Source: Candidatus Nanoarchaeia archaeon
Lineage (GTDB): Archaea; Nanobdellota; Nanobdellia; Woesearchaeales; UBA10216
DNA: 40,194 bases
Direction of reading: 5' to 3'
Assembly (NCBI GenBank): GCA_028279045.1
Contig: JANQSZ010000029.1
Coordinates: forward strand, 1-40,194
The position numbers were made by a program, and so were the translations under genes. Each line of letters begins with the position of its first letter. Within the stretch, counting starts at the first letter, position 1. Under the pieces are notes generated by a model. That model was not told the origin of the DNA, ran no database searches, and saw only the letters and a program-made list of their open reading frames with translations. Shown piece after piece: positions 1 to 10,951 of this stretch.

Positions 1-1
1 A

Positions 2-811
2 GGACTAAATGAAGTATGTGAACTTCCAGGATCCGGCAACAACAATCTCTGCGGTCAATCCCAGCTTGAATGCCTCGGCAACCAAGCTGCTGTCCGCGAC
101 GAGTTTGGTGATTGTAACAACATCTGTATGTGTGAGCCAGATCCACTTGTCTACGAATGTGTAGAAGGATTGTGCGGTGCTGAATGTGATGAAGACATCG
201 ATTGTGATGACAACGATGAAAACACCATCGACATCTGTTCACCAGATAACTGTGGTTGTTTCAACATCGAAACAGGAATCGTTCCTGGCGATGCCAAAGT
301 TGCACAAGCACAACCAGATACAAACTTCGGACTTGGAAGATACATGATGGTGAATCCGAAAGATGGCGGTCGTGATCGAAGCTACGTCCGTTTAGATGTT
401 TCCGGTCTTGTCGGCCAAAACATCAGCGATGCAGACTTGGATATCACGGTGTTCTACACAGGAAGCGAAGCACCGGGAACAGATTTGGAAGTCTGGTACT
501 GTCCAGATCATGACTTTATTGAAGTAACAATTGATTGGCAAAACCAGCCACTCGATGGAGATTGTTCGCTTGCAGATGTCTTCACCATTCCAACAATGGT
601 GCAGGGCGGTATTCCAGAATCGCATCATGTCTTTGACCTGTTTAATGAGACACGGGAAGAACTCGCAAGCGGAGATGGCCTGTTTACAGTAGTTATCTTG
701 CATTCAGAAGAGCAAGATGATGTACAGGACAACAAGAAATTCGTCCAATACTTGACTAAAGAGTACAGCGAACCAGAGTTCAGACCAATGTTCGATGTAT
801 CCGTGATCTAG
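2..811 (+). CDS. Secreted Cys-rich protein with C-terminal DNRLRE/CBM96-like domain (5' partial)
   Basis: The frame is open from the first base of the window, so the ORF-track start (128) is only an internal Met and the true start lies outside. The first ~100 visible residues are rich in Cys, Asp and Asn (for example CDEDIDCDDND), which suggests a disulfide-bonded, calcium-binding extracellular module. The last ~170 residues (AKVAQAQPDTNFGLGRY, RSYVRLDVSGL, then EVTIDWQNQP) have the layout of DNRLRE/CBM96-like beta-sandwich domains found in archaeal and bacterial surface proteins. No C-terminal membrane anchor is present. The neighbouring giant gene has a similar Cys/Asp-rich style, so both probably act at the cell surface. 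The exact ligand is unknown. The domain call is moderately sure; the secreted nature is inferred from composition because the N-terminus is missing. Confidence 0.75.
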   Translation, partial: GLNEVCELPGSGNNNLCGQSQLECLGNQAAVRDEFGDCNNICMCEPDPLVYECVEGLCGAECDEDIDCDDNDENTIDICSPDNCGCFNIETGIVPGDAKVAQAQPDTNFGLGRYMMVNPKDGGRDRSYVRLDVSGLVGQNISDADLDITVFYTGSEAPGTDLEVWYCPDHDFIEVTIDWQNQPLDGDCSLADVFTIPTMVQGGIPESHHVFDLFNETREELASGDGLFTVVILHSEEQDDVQDNKKFVQYLTKEYSEPEFRPMFDVSVI

Positions 812-841
812 GGTTTTCGTCCCTAGGTCCGGACGAATCCC
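811..841 (+). terminator. Stem-loop just after the stop codon, terminator-like
   Basis: Seven perfect pairs, TTCGTCC with GGACGAA, enclose an 8-nt loop. The stem extends through a small internal mismatch to GGG/CCC, and it begins on the last base of the upstream stop codon. There is no strong T run after it, so it may stabilise the 3' end or separate the two surface-protein genes rather than act as a classical terminator. Confidence 0.4.
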
Positions 842-874
842 TCGTCGAGCAATTGCAAAAATATAAAAACATCC

Positions 875-3800
875 GTGCATTCCGCAACTACAGTATACTT
901 GGGGGAGTTAGACATTACTAAGATTCGAACATCATTCACCATTTTTCTTCTAGTCATGTCCCTATTGACCACATTTCCAGTAAGCGGAACAGGCGGTCAG
1001 CACGATACAGGTTCGCTAACAGTCTGTAAAGTAATCGCAGATGATGGAGAAGTCAACGATGGTATTGACTATGTAGGTGATTCGTTTGAAATCGACATCA
1101 CAGGCCCAAACAACTTTGATGAAACAGTAACCTTTGAAACTCCTCTTGATCTTAATACGCAGGTTTTCCAGAATGGCGATGAGGCACAATGTGTTGAATT
1201 CGACAACCTTCCTTTAGGAAGCTATGATTATTCTGAAGAGACCATCGATGGTGATGGTTGGGCAGAACCACTCTATAATGATCAGTACAATCAAAATGTT
1301 AACACGCTTGATGACTTTTATGCATTTGATGAAGATAACGTCAACAGCAACGGGGGCGTTCAACTCACAAGCAACAAGCCAGATCGTGAGATCATCATTT
1401 TGAATCAACGTCAGCTTGATATGGTTGAGCGTGGTATCAACACGTGTACTGGTGAAGGCGAACTCTACCTTTACCAAGGTATCCAAACACAACCGATCGC
1501 AACAACATTTGAAGTTGACCGCGATCAAGTACTTATTTTCGCACGAGCTCACGCTTCATTGTCAGCTAAAGTAAATGGTGCAAATGCTCCTTTAACATTA
1601 GAAGCTGACGAAGCATCTCCTTTCGCAATCAAGATATGGTCTATCGAAACCAGTCCTGGCGATGTTGTTGAAATCTCAGGTACTGCAGACTGGAATGCAC
1701 GTTCTGTCCAGGGATATATTGCACAAGATGAAGCAAACCCTGTCTTTGACTTATCCACTCTTGAAGTCGTCTACGATGATGGCGACTCAAATGAAATGTT
1801 CCTTACTCCAGGAGAATACTCATATGTAGTTTTCGACAAATACACAAAGCACAATGGCGGTGGACAAGACAACCGCGTGCTTAACGTCGACGTTACAGGT
1901 CCTTCTGGTTCAGTTTATGATGACACATTCACACAACCGCTTCCTGTTGGAACACAGGGTGTTGTTGTTGATGAGTTTACTGTAACAGAATCTGGTTCCC
2001 ACGTTTTCTCTGTAGAAACGCAAGATAGCGTCTACTGGATGAACTTCGAATGCCCAGAAGAAGAACTTCTTTGTGGCGACGGCGAAGTCAACCAAGAATG
2101 GGAAACTTGTGATGACGGAAACAACGAAGACGGCGATGGCTGTTCTGCTTTCTGTCAAGAAGAAGTATGTGATGACATTCACATTATTGATTTCGAAGAC
2201 CTTGATGCTGGTGAAATTGTAAATACACAAATCAGCGGCGTTGAAATTTTCTGTAATAATAACAATGGTCCTGATGAATGTATTGTATTTGATTCTGCAA
2301 ACCCAACTGGCCAGGATGAAGACTTGGGAACACCAAACGAATTGTATGGTGGCCCTGGTATCGGCGATGCTGGTGCATCCAACCAGGTAGCAATGGATAA
2401 TATTCTTATCGTTGCCGAGGATGTTGTTGACAACAACAACGATGACCTTGTCGATGATCCTGACGACGAATCTCAAGGAGGACGATTTGTTTTCGACTTC
2501 GGAGACAATGTTCAACTTACAGAAGTAGTTATTGTTGACATTGAAGAAACCAGCGGTACTATTTCAACAGACGAATCAGATGTTAATATTCCAGACACAG
2601 GAGATAATTCTGTTCAAGTACATCCTTTGGATGACTCGACAGATAGCCTTGTTGTTATTCTTTCCGGCTCTGGTGCAGTCGGCCGTGTAGCATACTGTCC
2701 ATTGGCTTTCTGTGGTGATGGCGTTGTTGACGATGGTGAGCAGTGTGATGATGGTAACGATAACAACGATGATGAATGTACAAACGAATGTAATTACACT
2801 TTTTGTGGAGATGAAATAGTTCAATCACCAAACGGTGAAGGGCAAGGCGGCCCTAACGACGACGGTTACGAAGAATGCGATGATGGCAACTTTGACAATA
2901 ACGATGACTGCCGAAACGATTGTACTGTTCCGTTCTGTGGCGACTACATCCTAGATGATGGCGAGGATTGTGATGATGGTCCTAATGGCTCTGATCAATG
3001 TACGCCTGAATGTACGTTTACCTTCTGCGGTGACGGTGTCGTTCAAGATCCTAACGGCTTAGGCCAGTCGGAAATGTGTGACGACGGCAACGATAACAAT
3101 AATGATGCATGTCGCAACGACTGTACATATTCAATTTGCGGTGATTACATTGTAGACGAAGGCGAGGATTGTGACGACGGACCTAACGGTTCTGAGCAAT
3201 GTGATGCTCAATGTTTGCATACGTTCTGTGGAGATGCTTCTGTTCAATCACCAAACGGTGAGGGAACTGGTGGCCCACTTGATGATGGCTATGAGGCCTG
3301 CGATGACGGCAACCTAGCTTACGATGATGCTTGTACACCATTGTGTACAAAGACATTCTGCGGTGACGATATTATTCAATCACCTAACGGCAACGGCCAG
3401 TTTGAAGAGTGTGAAGATGGTAACGCTGTGGACGGAGATGGTTGTGATCATAAATGTCGTATTGAAGAGTGCGGCAACGGTCGACTAGATGTTGGCGAAG
3501 AGTGTGATGATGGCAATCTAGTTGATGGTGATGGTTGCTCAGCATTGTGTACTGTTGAAGAATGTGGAAACGGTATTATTGATGCAGGCGAAGAGTGCGA
3601 CGATGGTAACGATGACAACTTCGATGAATGTCGTAACGATTGTACTGCGCCTTTCTGTGGAGATGGCATCCAAGATGATGACGAAGAGTGTGATGACGGC
3701 AATGATGACAACAACGACGATTGCCGAAATGACTGTTCTGCTCCGTTCTGCGGTGACGGTATCAAAGATGATGGCGAACAATGTGATGATGGCAACAATG

Positions 3801-6800
3801 TCGATGACGATGGTTGTTCTGCTGAATGTATCACAGAAATCTGCGGTGACGGAATCGTTCACCCAGGTGAAGAATGTGATGACGGTAACGATATTGACGA
3901 TGATGAATGTACGAATTCCTGTACAACCACGTTCTGTGGTGATGGTGTAATTCAAGATCCTAATGGCGATGGCCAATCTGAAGTGTGCGACGACGGTAAC
4001 AACGACAGCACAAACGGCTGTAATAACGTCTGTCAGCTAACATTCTGTGGCGATGGCCAAGTTCAATCTCCTAACGGTCTCGGTGTATTCGAGCAGTGTG
4101 ATGACGGAAACGTAGATGATTTTGATGGTTGTGACCAGCAATGTCAGTATGAGATTTGTGGTGATGGTATTGTTCATCCTAACTTAGGTGAGCAGTGTGA
4201 TGACGGTAATTTAGATGATAATGATGGTTGTTCATCTTCCTGTCAATACGAAATCTGTGGAGATGGTATCCAACAGCCGGGTGAAGCCTGTGATGACGGC
4301 AATGATGACAACAATGACGACTGCCGTAATGATTGTACTGTACCAATTTGTGGAGATTACATCGTAGACGATGGTGAAGATTGTGACGCAGGTCCACAAG
4401 GTAATGAATTGTGTGATGCTCAGTGTCAATACACCTTCTGCGGCGATGGAATTCCTCAAGATCCTAACGGTCTAGGAGAATCAGAACAATGTGATGATGG
4501 CAACCTAGACAACAATGATGATTGTCGTAACGATTGTACTGTTCCTTACTGTGGCGATGAAATCGTAGACGCTGGTGAGCAGTGTGACGATGGCCCTGGC
4601 GGCAGTGCAACCTGTGATGTGAACTGTATGAATACAGTGTGTGGCGATGGCGTTGTTCAATCACCAAACGGTGAAGGTGTATTCGAAGTCTGTGATGACG
4701 GTAATACCGACAACAACGATGGATGTTCCTCAGTCTGTCTTCCAGAAGAATGTGGAGATGGCATTAAGCAAGATAATGAGCAGTGTGACGATGGTAATGA
4801 TAACAACGATGATTCCTGTCGTAACGACTGTACCATCCCAATGTGTGGCGATGGTATCCACGATGTAGGAGAAGAATGCGATGACGGAAACGACATCAAC
4901 GATGATGAATGTACAAACGAATGTACACTAACCTTCTGCGGAGATGGAGAAATTCAAGATCCTAACAGTAACGGCCAATCTGAAGTATGTGATGATGGCA
5001 ATAACGATGGTACAAATGGTTGTAACAACGTTTGTCAATTCACCTTCTGCGGTGACGGCCAAGTACAAACACCAAACGGACTCGGCGTTCACGAACAATG
5101 TGACGACGGCAACGTAGATGATTTTGATGGTTGCGATCAGCAATGTCAGTATGAAATCTGCGGCGACGGCATCGTACATCCTAACTTGGGTGAGCAGTGT
5201 GATGATGGTAACCTAGATGATAATGATGGTTGTTCATCCTCTTGCCAATACGAAATCTGTGGTGACGGCATCCAACAGCCAGGTGAGGCATGTGATGACG
5301 GCAATGATGACAACAATGACGACTGCCGTAATGATTGTACTGTACCATTCTGTGGCGATTACATTGTAGACGAAGGCGAAGATTGTGATGTTGGCCCAGA
5401 GCCAACTGATCAATGTGACGCACAATGTCAGCACACATTCTGTGGAGATGCTTCTGTTCAATCACCAAATGGTGAAGGACTAGGCGGGCCACAAAACGAT
5501 GGCTACGAAGCCTGCGACGATGGAAACTTAGACTCTGATGATCAATGTACTCCACTCTGTACTGAAACGTTCTGTGGCGATGATATTATTCAATCACCAA
5601 ACGGCCAAGGCCAGTTTGAACAATGTGAAGATGGCAACGCTGTTGACGGAGACGGTTGTGATCACAAGTGTCGTATTGAAGAGTGCGGCAACGAGCGCCT
5701 CGATGTTGGCGAAGAATGTGATGATGGCAACTTAGTTGATGGTGACGGCTGCTCAGCTGAATGTACAGTTGAGTTCTGTGGCGATGACATTCTACAAGAA
5801 GGCCTAGGAGAAGCGTGCGATGATGGCAACAATGAAGATGGCGATGGCTGTAACGCAGAATGTCAAATTGAATTCTGTGGTGACGGCATCCTCCATCCTA
5901 ACTTAGGTGAAGAATGTGACGACGGAAACAACGACAACGGAGACGGTTGCTCAGCAGAATGTACTGTTGAAGACATTTGTGAAAACTCGCTAGATGTCAT
6001 GTTCGTAATCGACCGATCGGGTAGCATGTCCGCACCAGAAAGTAAGTTCCAAGATGCAAAAGACGCAGCAATTGCATTCGTTAATTCGCAAAACTTTGCG
6101 CAAGACACCTCTGGTGTTGCTTCCTTTGCACAGAACGCATCCCTTGATCAACCACTTACTGACAATCAAGCAGCTGTTGTAGCTGCAATTAACAGTTTGA
6201 ACGCAAACGGTCCAACAGCATTAGGAGATGGTATCCTAACCGGCCGTACCGAACTAAACAACGGTGCAAACAAACCAATCATGATTATTTTGAGCGACGG
6301 TGCTCCTAACGTGCACCCTGGTGGATTCTGTTTCGTAGATCCTATGAATCCAACGACGTGTACTGAATACGCACTCGACCAAGCAGATCTTGCTAAGGCT
6401 GACGACATCACAGTCTTCACTATCGGCCTCGGTGTGAACAATTTCACCGAAGATCTCCTGAAGGACGTCGCAAGTACGAACGATCATTACTTCTTCGCTC
6501 CTTCCTCAGAAGAACTCGCAGCAGTCTATGAAGAAATTTCAAACGCTGCATGTCTTTGCGGTAACGGCGAATTAGATGAAGGCGAACAGTGTGACGGTGA
6601 TGCAGGCGTTGGTCCGAACCAGCAATGTTCAGCATCCTGTACACTTGAAGAATTAACATATTGCGGAGACGGAATTAAGCAGTCTCCTAACGATGCAGGA
6701 ACCGGCGGTCCACAAAATGATGGTCACGAAGAATGTGACGGTCAAGATGGCGTTGGCGAAAATCAAGAATGTTCAGAACAATGTACACTCGTTGGCCTCC

Positions 6801-7720
6801 CATTCTGTGGAGACAACGAAGTAAACCAAGAAAGCGAACAGTGTGATGATGGCTTACAAGGAAGCAGTGAGTGTACTGCTGAATGTCAGCTTACATACTG
6901 TGGTGATGAGGTTGTTCAAGCTCCAAACGGCTACGGCCAAAACGAACAGTGTGATGACGGTAACAACGACGGCACAAACGGTTGTAACAACGTTTGTCAG
7001 CTAACATTCTGTGGCGACGGAACAATCCAGCAACCAAATGGCCAAGGAGTTGTCGAACAGTGTGATGACGGTAACGTCATCGATGGCGATGGCTGTGACC
7101 AACGTTGTCAAATTGAAGAACCTCCTGTCTGCCACGCAGACATCAGTGCAATGCTCCTAATTGATAGATCAGGAAGTATGGGAAGCCCTATACAGAAACT
7201 TATTGATGCGAAGAACGGTGCAAAAGCATTCGTTAACGCAGTTGACTATACAGAAGGCCTTGTTGGTGTCGCCTCTTTCAACAATACAGCAACCCTAGAC
7301 CAAGGATTGTCTGATGACAAAGTCGCAATTATGAATGCAATCAACAGCTTGCAAGCTGCGGGCCAGACAAATCTGGGAGACGGTGTCCTAGTGTCTAGCA
7401 CAGAACTGAACGGAGAAACAAATCCAGTACTCATTATCTTGAGTGACGGCGCTCCGAATACTTGGCCGAACGGATTCTGCTTTGTAGACCCGCAATCACC
7501 AAACGACTGTACCAACTATGCACTAACCCAGGCTACTGATGCCAAGAATAACGGTGTACGTATCTATGCGATCGGACTAGGTGTAAATGCATTCACAGAA
7601 GGACTCCTTACAGACATGGCTACTGACGCAAATCACTACTACAGTACTGGTGATGCAGCAGACCTCGAACAGATCTACATGGAGATCGCTGAGGACGCCT
7701 GTCCAGAAGAGCCTCAGTAG
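875..7720 (+). CDS. Giant secreted DUF4215 Cys-rich repeat protein with two VWA domains
   Basis: A 2281-residue surface or secreted protein. A hydrophobic segment near residue 20-40 ([11 protein letters not shown]) looks like a signal peptide. Residues ~45-395 appear to be beta-sandwich modules. Residues ~395-425 hold the first repeat and ~430-610 another extracellular domain. Repeats resume to ~1700, about 38 in all, of the DUF4215 / Myxococcus cysteine-rich type (CGDG..., then E-x-CDDGN...GC...C). Two VWA domains lie at ~1705-1890 and ~2090-2275. Both keep the MIDAS metal site: DRSGS, the Thr of GPTALGDG / GQTNLGDG, and the Asp of ILSDGAPN. There is no C-terminal anchor. Adhesion or partner binding that depends on divalent metal is the likely role. 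The track start is GTG; the TATA-like AATATAAAA at ~860 would place transcription start downstream of it, so TTG 899 or a later codon is possible. Confidence 0.85.
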   Translation: MHSATTVYLGELDITKIRTSFTIFLLVMSLLTTFPVSGTGGQHDTGSLTVCKVIADDGEVNDGIDYVGDSFEIDITGPNNFDETVTFETPLDLNTQVFQNGDEAQCVEFDNLPLGSYDYSEETIDGDGWAEPLYNDQYNQNVNTLDDFYAFDEDNVNSNGGVQLTSNKPDREIIILNQRQLDMVERGINTCTGEGELYLYQGIQTQPIATTFEVDRDQVLIFARAHASLSAKVNGANAPLTLEADEASPFAIKIWSIETSPGDVVEISGTADWNARSVQGYIAQDEANPVFDLSTLEVVYDDGDSNEMFLTPGEYSYVVFDKYTKHNGGGQDNRVLNVDVTGPSGSVYDDTFTQPLPVGTQGVVVDEFTVTESGSHVFSVETQDSVYWMNFECPEEELLCGDGEVNQEWETCDDGNNEDGDGCSAFCQEEVCDDIHIIDFEDLDAGEIVNTQISGVEIFCNNNNGPDECIVFDSANPTGQDEDLGTPNELYGGPGIGDAGASNQVAMDNILIVAEDVVDNNNDDLVDDPDDESQGGRFVFDFGDNVQLTEVVIVDIEETSGTISTDESDVNIPDTGDNSVQVHPLDDSTDSLVVILSGSGAVGRVAYCPLAFCGDGVVDDGEQCDDGNDNNDDECTNECNYTFCGDEIVQSPNGEGQGGPNDDGYEECDDGNFDNNDDCRNDCTVPFCGDYILDDGEDCDDGPNGSDQCTPECTFTFCGDGVVQDPNGLGQSEMCDDGNDNNNDACRNDCTYSICGDYIVDEGEDCDDGPNGSEQCDAQCLHTFCGDASVQSPNGEGTGGPLDDGYEACDDGNLAYDDACTPLCTKTFCGDDIIQSPNGNGQFEECEDGNAVDGDGCDHKCRIEECGNGRLDVGEECDDGNLVDGDGCSALCTVEECGNGIIDAGEECDDGNDDNFDECRNDCTAPFCGDGIQDDDEECDDGNDDNNDDCRNDCSAPFCGDGIKDDGEQCDDGNNVDDDGCSAECITEICGDGIVHPGEECDDGNDIDDDECTNSCTTTFCGDGVIQDPNGDGQSEVCDDGNNDSTNGCNNVCQLTFCGDGQVQSPNGLGVFEQCDDGNVDDFDGCDQQCQYEICGDGIVHPNLGEQCDDGNLDDNDGCSSSCQYEICGDGIQQPGEACDDGNDDNNDDCRNDCTVPICGDYIVDDGEDCDAGPQGNELCDAQCQYTFCGDGIPQDPNGLGESEQCDDGNLDNNDDCRNDCTVPYCGDEIVDAGEQCDDGPGGSATCDVNCMNTVCGDGVVQSPNGEGVFEVCDDGNTDNNDGCSSVCLPEECGDGIKQDNEQCDDGNDNNDDSCRNDCTIPMCGDGIHDVGEECDDGNDINDDECTNECTLTFCGDGEIQDPNSNGQSEVCDDGNNDGTNGCNNVCQFTFCGDGQVQTPNGLGVHEQCDDGNVDDFDGCDQQCQYEICGDGIVHPNLGEQCDDGNLDDNDGCSSSCQYEICGDGIQQPGEACDDGNDDNNDDCRNDCTVPFCGDYIVDEGEDCDVGPEPTDQCDAQCQHTFCGDASVQSPNGEGLGGPQNDGYEACDDGNLDSDDQCTPLCTETFCGDDIIQSPNGQGQFEQCEDGNAVDGDGCDHKCRIEECGNERLDVGEECDDGNLVDGDGCSAECTVEFCGDDILQEGLGEACDDGNNEDGDGCNAECQIEFCGDGILHPNLGEECDDGNNDNGDGCSAECTVEDICENSLDVMFVIDRSGSMSAPESKFQDAKDAAIAFVNSQNFAQDTSGVASFAQNASLDQPLTDNQAAVVAAINSLNANGPTALGDGILTGRTELNNGANKPIMIILSDGAPNVHPGGFCFVDPMNPTTCTEYALDQADLAKADDITVFTIGLGVNNFTEDLLKDVASTNDHYFFAPSSEELAAVYEEISNAACLCGNGELDEGEQCDGDAGVGPNQQCSASCTLEELTYCGDGIKQSPNDAGTGGPQNDGHEECDGQDGVGENQECSEQCTLVGLPFCGDNEVNQESEQCDDGLQGSSECTAECQLTYCGDEVVQAPNGYGQNEQCDDGNNDGTNGCNNVCQLTFCGDGTIQQPNGQGVVEQCDDGNVIDGDGCDQRCQIEEPPVCHADISAMLLIDRSGSMGSPIQKLIDAKNGAKAFVNAVDYTEGLVGVASFNNTATLDQGLSDDKVAIMNAINSLQAAGQTNLGDGVLVSSTELNGETNPVLIILSDGAPNTWPNGFCFVDPQSPNDCTNYALTQATDAKNNGVRIYAIGLGVNAFTEGLLTDMATDANHYYSTGDAADLEQIYMEIAEDACPEEPQ

Positions 7721-7756
7721 ACACCTTTTTAAATATCAAATTCTACCCACTCTCTT

Positions 7757-8143
7757 ATGAACAAGATCGTAGTCTTGGTTGCACGGCTCTTGCTGGGCAT
7801 CATGTTGATCGGCTTCGGCCTGAACGTATTCCTCCAGTTTATGACTGGTGGCTCGTTTGGTGAAGCAGGAGACGCATTTCTAGGTGCGTTACTGGCAACT
7901 GGCTACGTTATGCCTGTCATGGGTCTTGTTATGCTCCTCGTTGGTGCGATGTTGGTGTCGAATTACTTTGTGCCGCTCTCGTTGGTTATACTTGCGCCAT
8001 TAGTACTGAACTGGACGTTGTTCCACATCTTTTTACATCTTGAAAGCATTCCGTTCTTACTTCCAATCGCACTACTCTATCTCTTTTTGGTCTACATCAA
8101 TTGGCCTGCATACAAAACACTACTTACACCTAAGCAGGCATAA
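7757..8143 (+). CDS. DoxX-like small integral membrane protein
   Basis: 128 residues with four predicted membrane helices. The first carries the RLLLGIMLIGFGLNVF pattern typical of DoxX-family proteins. An amphipathic loop (GGSFGEAGDAFLGAL) and the helix GYVMPVMGLVMLLVGAMLV follow. DoxX-like proteins are membrane proteins of mostly unresolved function, linked in some bacteria to redox stress. A TATA box (TTTTTAAATAT) lies about 24 nt before the ATG, which fits a leaderless transcript. The gene stands between the giant surface protein and a CBS protein, each with its own promoter, so no operon is implied. Confidence 0.65.
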   Translation: MNKIVVLVARLLLGIMLIGFGLNVFLQFMTGGSFGEAGDAFLGALLATGYVMPVMGLVMLLVGAMLVSNYFVPLSLVILAPLVLNWTLFHIFLHLESIPFLLPIALLYLFLVYINWPAYKTLLTPKQA

Positions 8144-8173
8144 TTTATAAACAGGAAATACTTTCTTTATTAC

Positions 8174-8596
8174 ATGCAAACAAACTACAAAGTGGAAGCA
8201 ATCATGTCAGAGAACGTGATTGTTATTGAGCCAGAAGTATCTGTTACAGTATGCGCTCAGAAAATGAATGACAAAAAGATAGGCAGCGCTATTGTGTCCG
8301 GTACAGAGGGTGTTGTCGGCATCTTAACAGAACAAGACATAACCAGAAAGATAGTCGCAGCAATTCAGAATCCTAACGATCTTCAAGTAGAAGACATCAT
8401 GTCTGCTCCATTGATCAGCATTGAACCAGATAAGGATGTGTATGATGCAATGGTTGTCATGGGTAAGCATAACATCCGTCATCTTCCTGTTATTCGGGGA
8501 GACGTTGTCGTGGGGATTGTATCGCTTCTTGATATCATCAAGATTGAACCAGCTCTTCTCGAGCTTGAAGAGTTCAAAGAATCCATGGCAGAATGA
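8174..8596 (+). CDS. CBS-pair protein (adenosyl-ligand sensor type)
   Basis: 140 residues made almost entirely of two CBS domains. CBS1 (~8-60) reads IMSENVIVIEPEVSV...GSAIVSG...GVVGILTEQDITRKI. CBS2 (~72-128) reads DIMSAPLISIEPDKDV...HNIRHLPVI...VVGIVSLLDIIK. Such stand-alone pairs form a Bateman module that binds AMP, ATP, SAM or related ligands and usually senses energy state. The target of this one cannot be read from sequence. TATA box TTTATAAA sits ~26 nt upstream of the ATG. The stop overlaps the next gene by 4 nt (ATGA), so it is probably translationally coupled to the AlkD-like gene. Confidence 0.88.
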   Translation: MQTNYKVEAIMSENVIVIEPEVSVTVCAQKMNDKKIGSAIVSGTEGVVGILTEQDITRKIVAAIQNPNDLQVEDIMSAPLISIEPDKDVYDAMVVMGKHNIRHLPVIRGDVVVGIVSLLDIIKIEPALLELEEFKESMAE

Positions 8597-9282
8597 GCGC
8601 TACCGCAATTCAAAAAGAACTCCGCAAGCATGCCCGTAAAGAAAAAGTAGCTATTTACCAGAATTTCTTCAAAACAGGCCCTGGCCAGTATGGCGAAGGA
8701 GATGTATTTATTGCCGTTGCAGTACCAGATCAGCGTAGGGTAGCTAAAAAGTACAAGGACATTTCTCTAAAGCAGATAGAGATTCTCCTGAACAGCAAAG
8801 TTCACGAGGATCGATTAACAGCAGTGTTCATTCTCGTAGATAAGTACACCAAAGCTGACAACAAGAAAGAGATCGCTGATTTCTATGTCAAGAATCGCCG
8901 ACAGATTAACAACTGGGATTTGGTTGATTCATCTGCCCACAAAATTCTTGGAGAATACTTGAAAGACAAAGACAGAAAACTCCTCTACAAGTTTGCACGG
9001 TCAAAGAATTTATGGGAACGACGCATTGCAATCATTGCTACGTTTGCTTACATCAAAGACAACGACTTCAAAGACGCACTTAAATTAGCAGAGATTCTTG
9101 TGCATGACGACCACGACTTAATCCACAAAGCAGTTGGGTGGGTGCTCCGCGAAATAGGTAACAAAAACCTTGCAGCAGAAGAAAAATTCCTCAAGAAACA
9201 CTATAAAACAATGCCCCGCACAATGTTGCGATATGCTATCGAAAAGTTCCCAGAGAAAAAACGAAAGTACTACATGAAATGA
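8593..9282 (+). CDS. DNA alkylation repair protein, AlkD-like HEAT-repeat family
   Basis: 229 residues, the normal size for the AlkC/AlkD-like family (PF08713). The central segment NNWDLVDSSAHKILGEYL is the family hallmark (NWDLVD), followed by the helical repeats LWERRIAIIATFAYI and HKAVGWVLREIG. AlkD glycosylases remove bulky or cationic N3/N7-alkyl purines while wrapping DNA with HEAT-like helices. Tyr/Phe and Trp residues near the N-terminus (FFKTGPGQYGEGD) match the family start. The gene overlaps the CBS gene by 4 nt and the next tiny membrane gene by 4 nt, giving a three-gene operon. Substrate range is unknown. Confidence 0.85.
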   Translation: MSATAIQKELRKHARKEKVAIYQNFFKTGPGQYGEGDVFIAVAVPDQRRVAKKYKDISLKQIEILLNSKVHEDRLTAVFILVDKYTKADNKKEIADFYVKNRRQINNWDLVDSSAHKILGEYLKDKDRKLLYKFARSKNLWERRIAIIATFAYIKDNDFKDALKLAEILVHDDHDLIHKAVGWVLREIGNKNLAAEEKFLKKHYKTMPRTMLRYAIEKFPEKKRKYYMK

Positions 9283-9458
9283 CCTCAGTAAAAGCACTAA
9301 CATTAATTGTGGGCGGTCTTATCACCGCAGTACTCTTGTATGTCGGCGTTGCATTCCTCGCAGCAGGCATCAGCCCGTTCCGAACAGGGTCTGTCTTCTT
9401 ACTAGCAGGATTTGTCTTGCTTATTGTCGGCATTCTAGAATTTAGGAAAGCTACCTAA
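9279..9458 (+). CDS. Two-helix small membrane protein (59 aa)
   Basis: Too short for the ORF track. The ATG overlaps the AlkD-like stop as ATGA, the same coupling as the gene before it. The protein has two hydrophobic helices (LIVGGLITAVLLYVGVAFLAAG and VFLLAGFVLLIVGILEF) joined by a short SPFRTG loop, and ends in a basic tail. Both the tight overlap and the clean helix-loop-helix pattern argue that it is real. No family is recognised and no function is proposed. Confidence 0.6.
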   Translation: MTSVKALTLIVGGLITAVLLYVGVAFLAAGISPFRTGSVFLLAGFVLLIVGILEFRKAT

Positions 9459-9490
9459 CATTTAAGAAGGGAATATTAATTTCTCACTGT

Positions 9491-10591
9491 ATGAAACTCG
9501 TCATACTGCCAGCACTCTTTATTCTGCTAGCAATTACAGTAGTAGCAGAACCAACTCCGTACGAGTTTGCAGTTATGAGCCAGCAAGCATACCAGGATGA
9601 CGGCGGCACCCCTCCAATTGGTTGGGAAGTGCTCATGATATCAGGTCATTACGGTAACGGCTACTACGGTGTTGCCTATTGGAATGATCAGGAAAATACG
9701 GTAATCATCGCGCACCGCGGTACTGACGACTTGCTCTCCTACTATTTTATCCCTTCAGATCTCCTTGCAGATATCACACTCTCGCTAGGTAACATCCCTT
9801 CTCAATTTGACTCCTCGCAAATCTTCACTCAACAAGTTGTAGCCAGAATAAACAATTCAGAAACCCCAATACTCCACACAGGCCATTCCCTCGGTGCTGC
9901 ACTTGCTGAATTACAAGCTGCTCAATCAGATTCCCGTGCAGTTACATTCGACAGTCCAGGTTCAAAAAAACTCATTGAGTCTCTCGACTTGTCTCCAAGT
10001 GCAAATGTAACAGAGTATCTTGCCCCTCCGCACTTGCTCAACACCGTAAACGCACACATCGGCGACATCACCATGATTTTCCCGCCACAAAATTTCGACA
10101 TTTATCGCCGCCCAACCTTTTTCGAATTCATCCGCGATGAGTTTTCAGTAAACTACTGGCTCTACACCCGCGATATTCATACACAAACAAAATTACTGGA
10201 CGCGTTCGATTCATTAACAGGGCAACCTGTTGATGCCCAACCAGTACTCGAGTGGCCAACATCTCAAGATGACGCGTATTTGCACTTCCTCTCCTACGAA
10301 CAAAACAATCAGTTCTGGCAATCCTATTCAGAAGTCATCTGGAATAAGTACTACAACGAATCAATCACGCTTGAAGAATACAATCAAGACCTCCAGACAA
10401 GACTGCAAGAGTACTCTGCCACTCATCAAGAAGCAGTCAGCCAGCTGCGTGTAGAAGAAGGCGATACGCTTTCACCAATCCTACTAACCCGCCTTGCACT
10501 AGGCAAGTTCGAAAACTGGCCTGTGTTCCTCGTAACTGTCCTCCTCATTCTCCTATTCAGACCAAGGTGTAAGCTTTATAAACGAGAATAG
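9491..10591 (+). CDS. Secreted, membrane-anchored class 3 lipase-like hydrolase
   Basis: 366 residues. There is an N-terminal signal peptide (MKLVILPALFILLAITVVAE) and a C-terminal helix (WPVFLVTVLLILLF) followed by basic residues, so the enzyme domain should sit outside the membrane. PYEFAVMSQQAYQD and TVIIAHRGTDD are typical of class 3 (fungal-type) lipases. The nucleophile elbow is GHSLGAALA, with Ser in the GxSxG motif. A downstream Asp (AVTFDSPGSKK) and His (NAHIGDITMI) are in the right order to complete the triad. It probably hydrolyses lipid or ester bonds at the surface, which would suit a host-dependent or scavenging archaeon. TATA ATTTAA ~26 nt upstream supports this ATG. Confidence 0.78.
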   Translation: MKLVILPALFILLAITVVAEPTPYEFAVMSQQAYQDDGGTPPIGWEVLMISGHYGNGYYGVAYWNDQENTVIIAHRGTDDLLSYYFIPSDLLADITLSLGNIPSQFDSSQIFTQQVVARINNSETPILHTGHSLGAALAELQAAQSDSRAVTFDSPGSKKLIESLDLSPSANVTEYLAPPHLLNTVNAHIGDITMIFPPQNFDIYRRPTFFEFIRDEFSVNYWLYTRDIHTQTKLLDAFDSLTGQPVDAQPVLEWPTSQDDAYLHFLSYEQNNQFWQSYSEVIWNKYYNESITLEEYNQDLQTRLQEYSATHQEAVSQLRVEEGDTLSPILLTRLALGKFENWPVFLVTVLLILLFRPRCKLYKRE

Positions 10592-10604
10592 CTTCGCTTG
10601 AGGT

Positions 10605-10931
10605 ATGAACGCCACACGAAATCCAATCAAAAGGCCATCTAGGGATGATATGGATGATGTTGTCTATGCTGTCCAACGATTGACCAGAAGATTTAGAACG
10701 CATGATCTGAAAGATCCAATTTATTTCGGAGCGCTTGAACAATTAGCTAATCGCTTCACTGACAAAGGAATGACAAGTAAAACTGCTGGCTCACTTGTTC
10801 TAGTGTATGGTGAAATTGTAGAAGAATATGGTCTTACTCACGAAGACCGCGAAGCATTCAGTGTTGTTGTATTCGGCTACATGGGCCGAAACCCTGACGC
10901 AGTACGCGCTCAATACGATAGCTATTTATAA
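10605..10931 (+). CDS. Hypothetical protein, small helical
   Basis: 108 residues, not recognised. The N-terminus is basic (RNPIKRPSRDD) and the rest is predicted mostly helical (DVVYAVQRLTRRF, YFGALEQLANRF, KTAGSLVLVYGEIVEEYG), with no membrane segment. TATA CTTTATAAA lies ~28 nt before the ATG, inside the 3' end of the lipase gene. The stop region contains the TATA box of the next gene. The overall look is of a soluble cytosolic protein. Confidence 0.6.
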   Translation: MNATRNPIKRPSRDDMDDVVYAVQRLTRRFRTHDLKDPIYFGALEQLANRFTDKGMTSKTAGSLVLVYGEIVEEYGLTHEDREAFSVVVFGYMGRNPDAVRAQYDSYL

Positions 10932-10951
10932 TTCTCAATTACAAGTTCTCT

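Noticed and set aside
2700-7100. Dense short repeats that could be mistaken for a CRISPR array or tandem DNA satellite
   Set aside because: The period is variable and the frame is open throughout; the repeats encode DUF4215 Cys-rich modules.
1214-7515. Many antisense and alternate-frame ORFs over the giant gene
   Set aside because: They are shadows of a repetitive, Asp/Cys-rich coding frame and have no promoters or recognisable domains.
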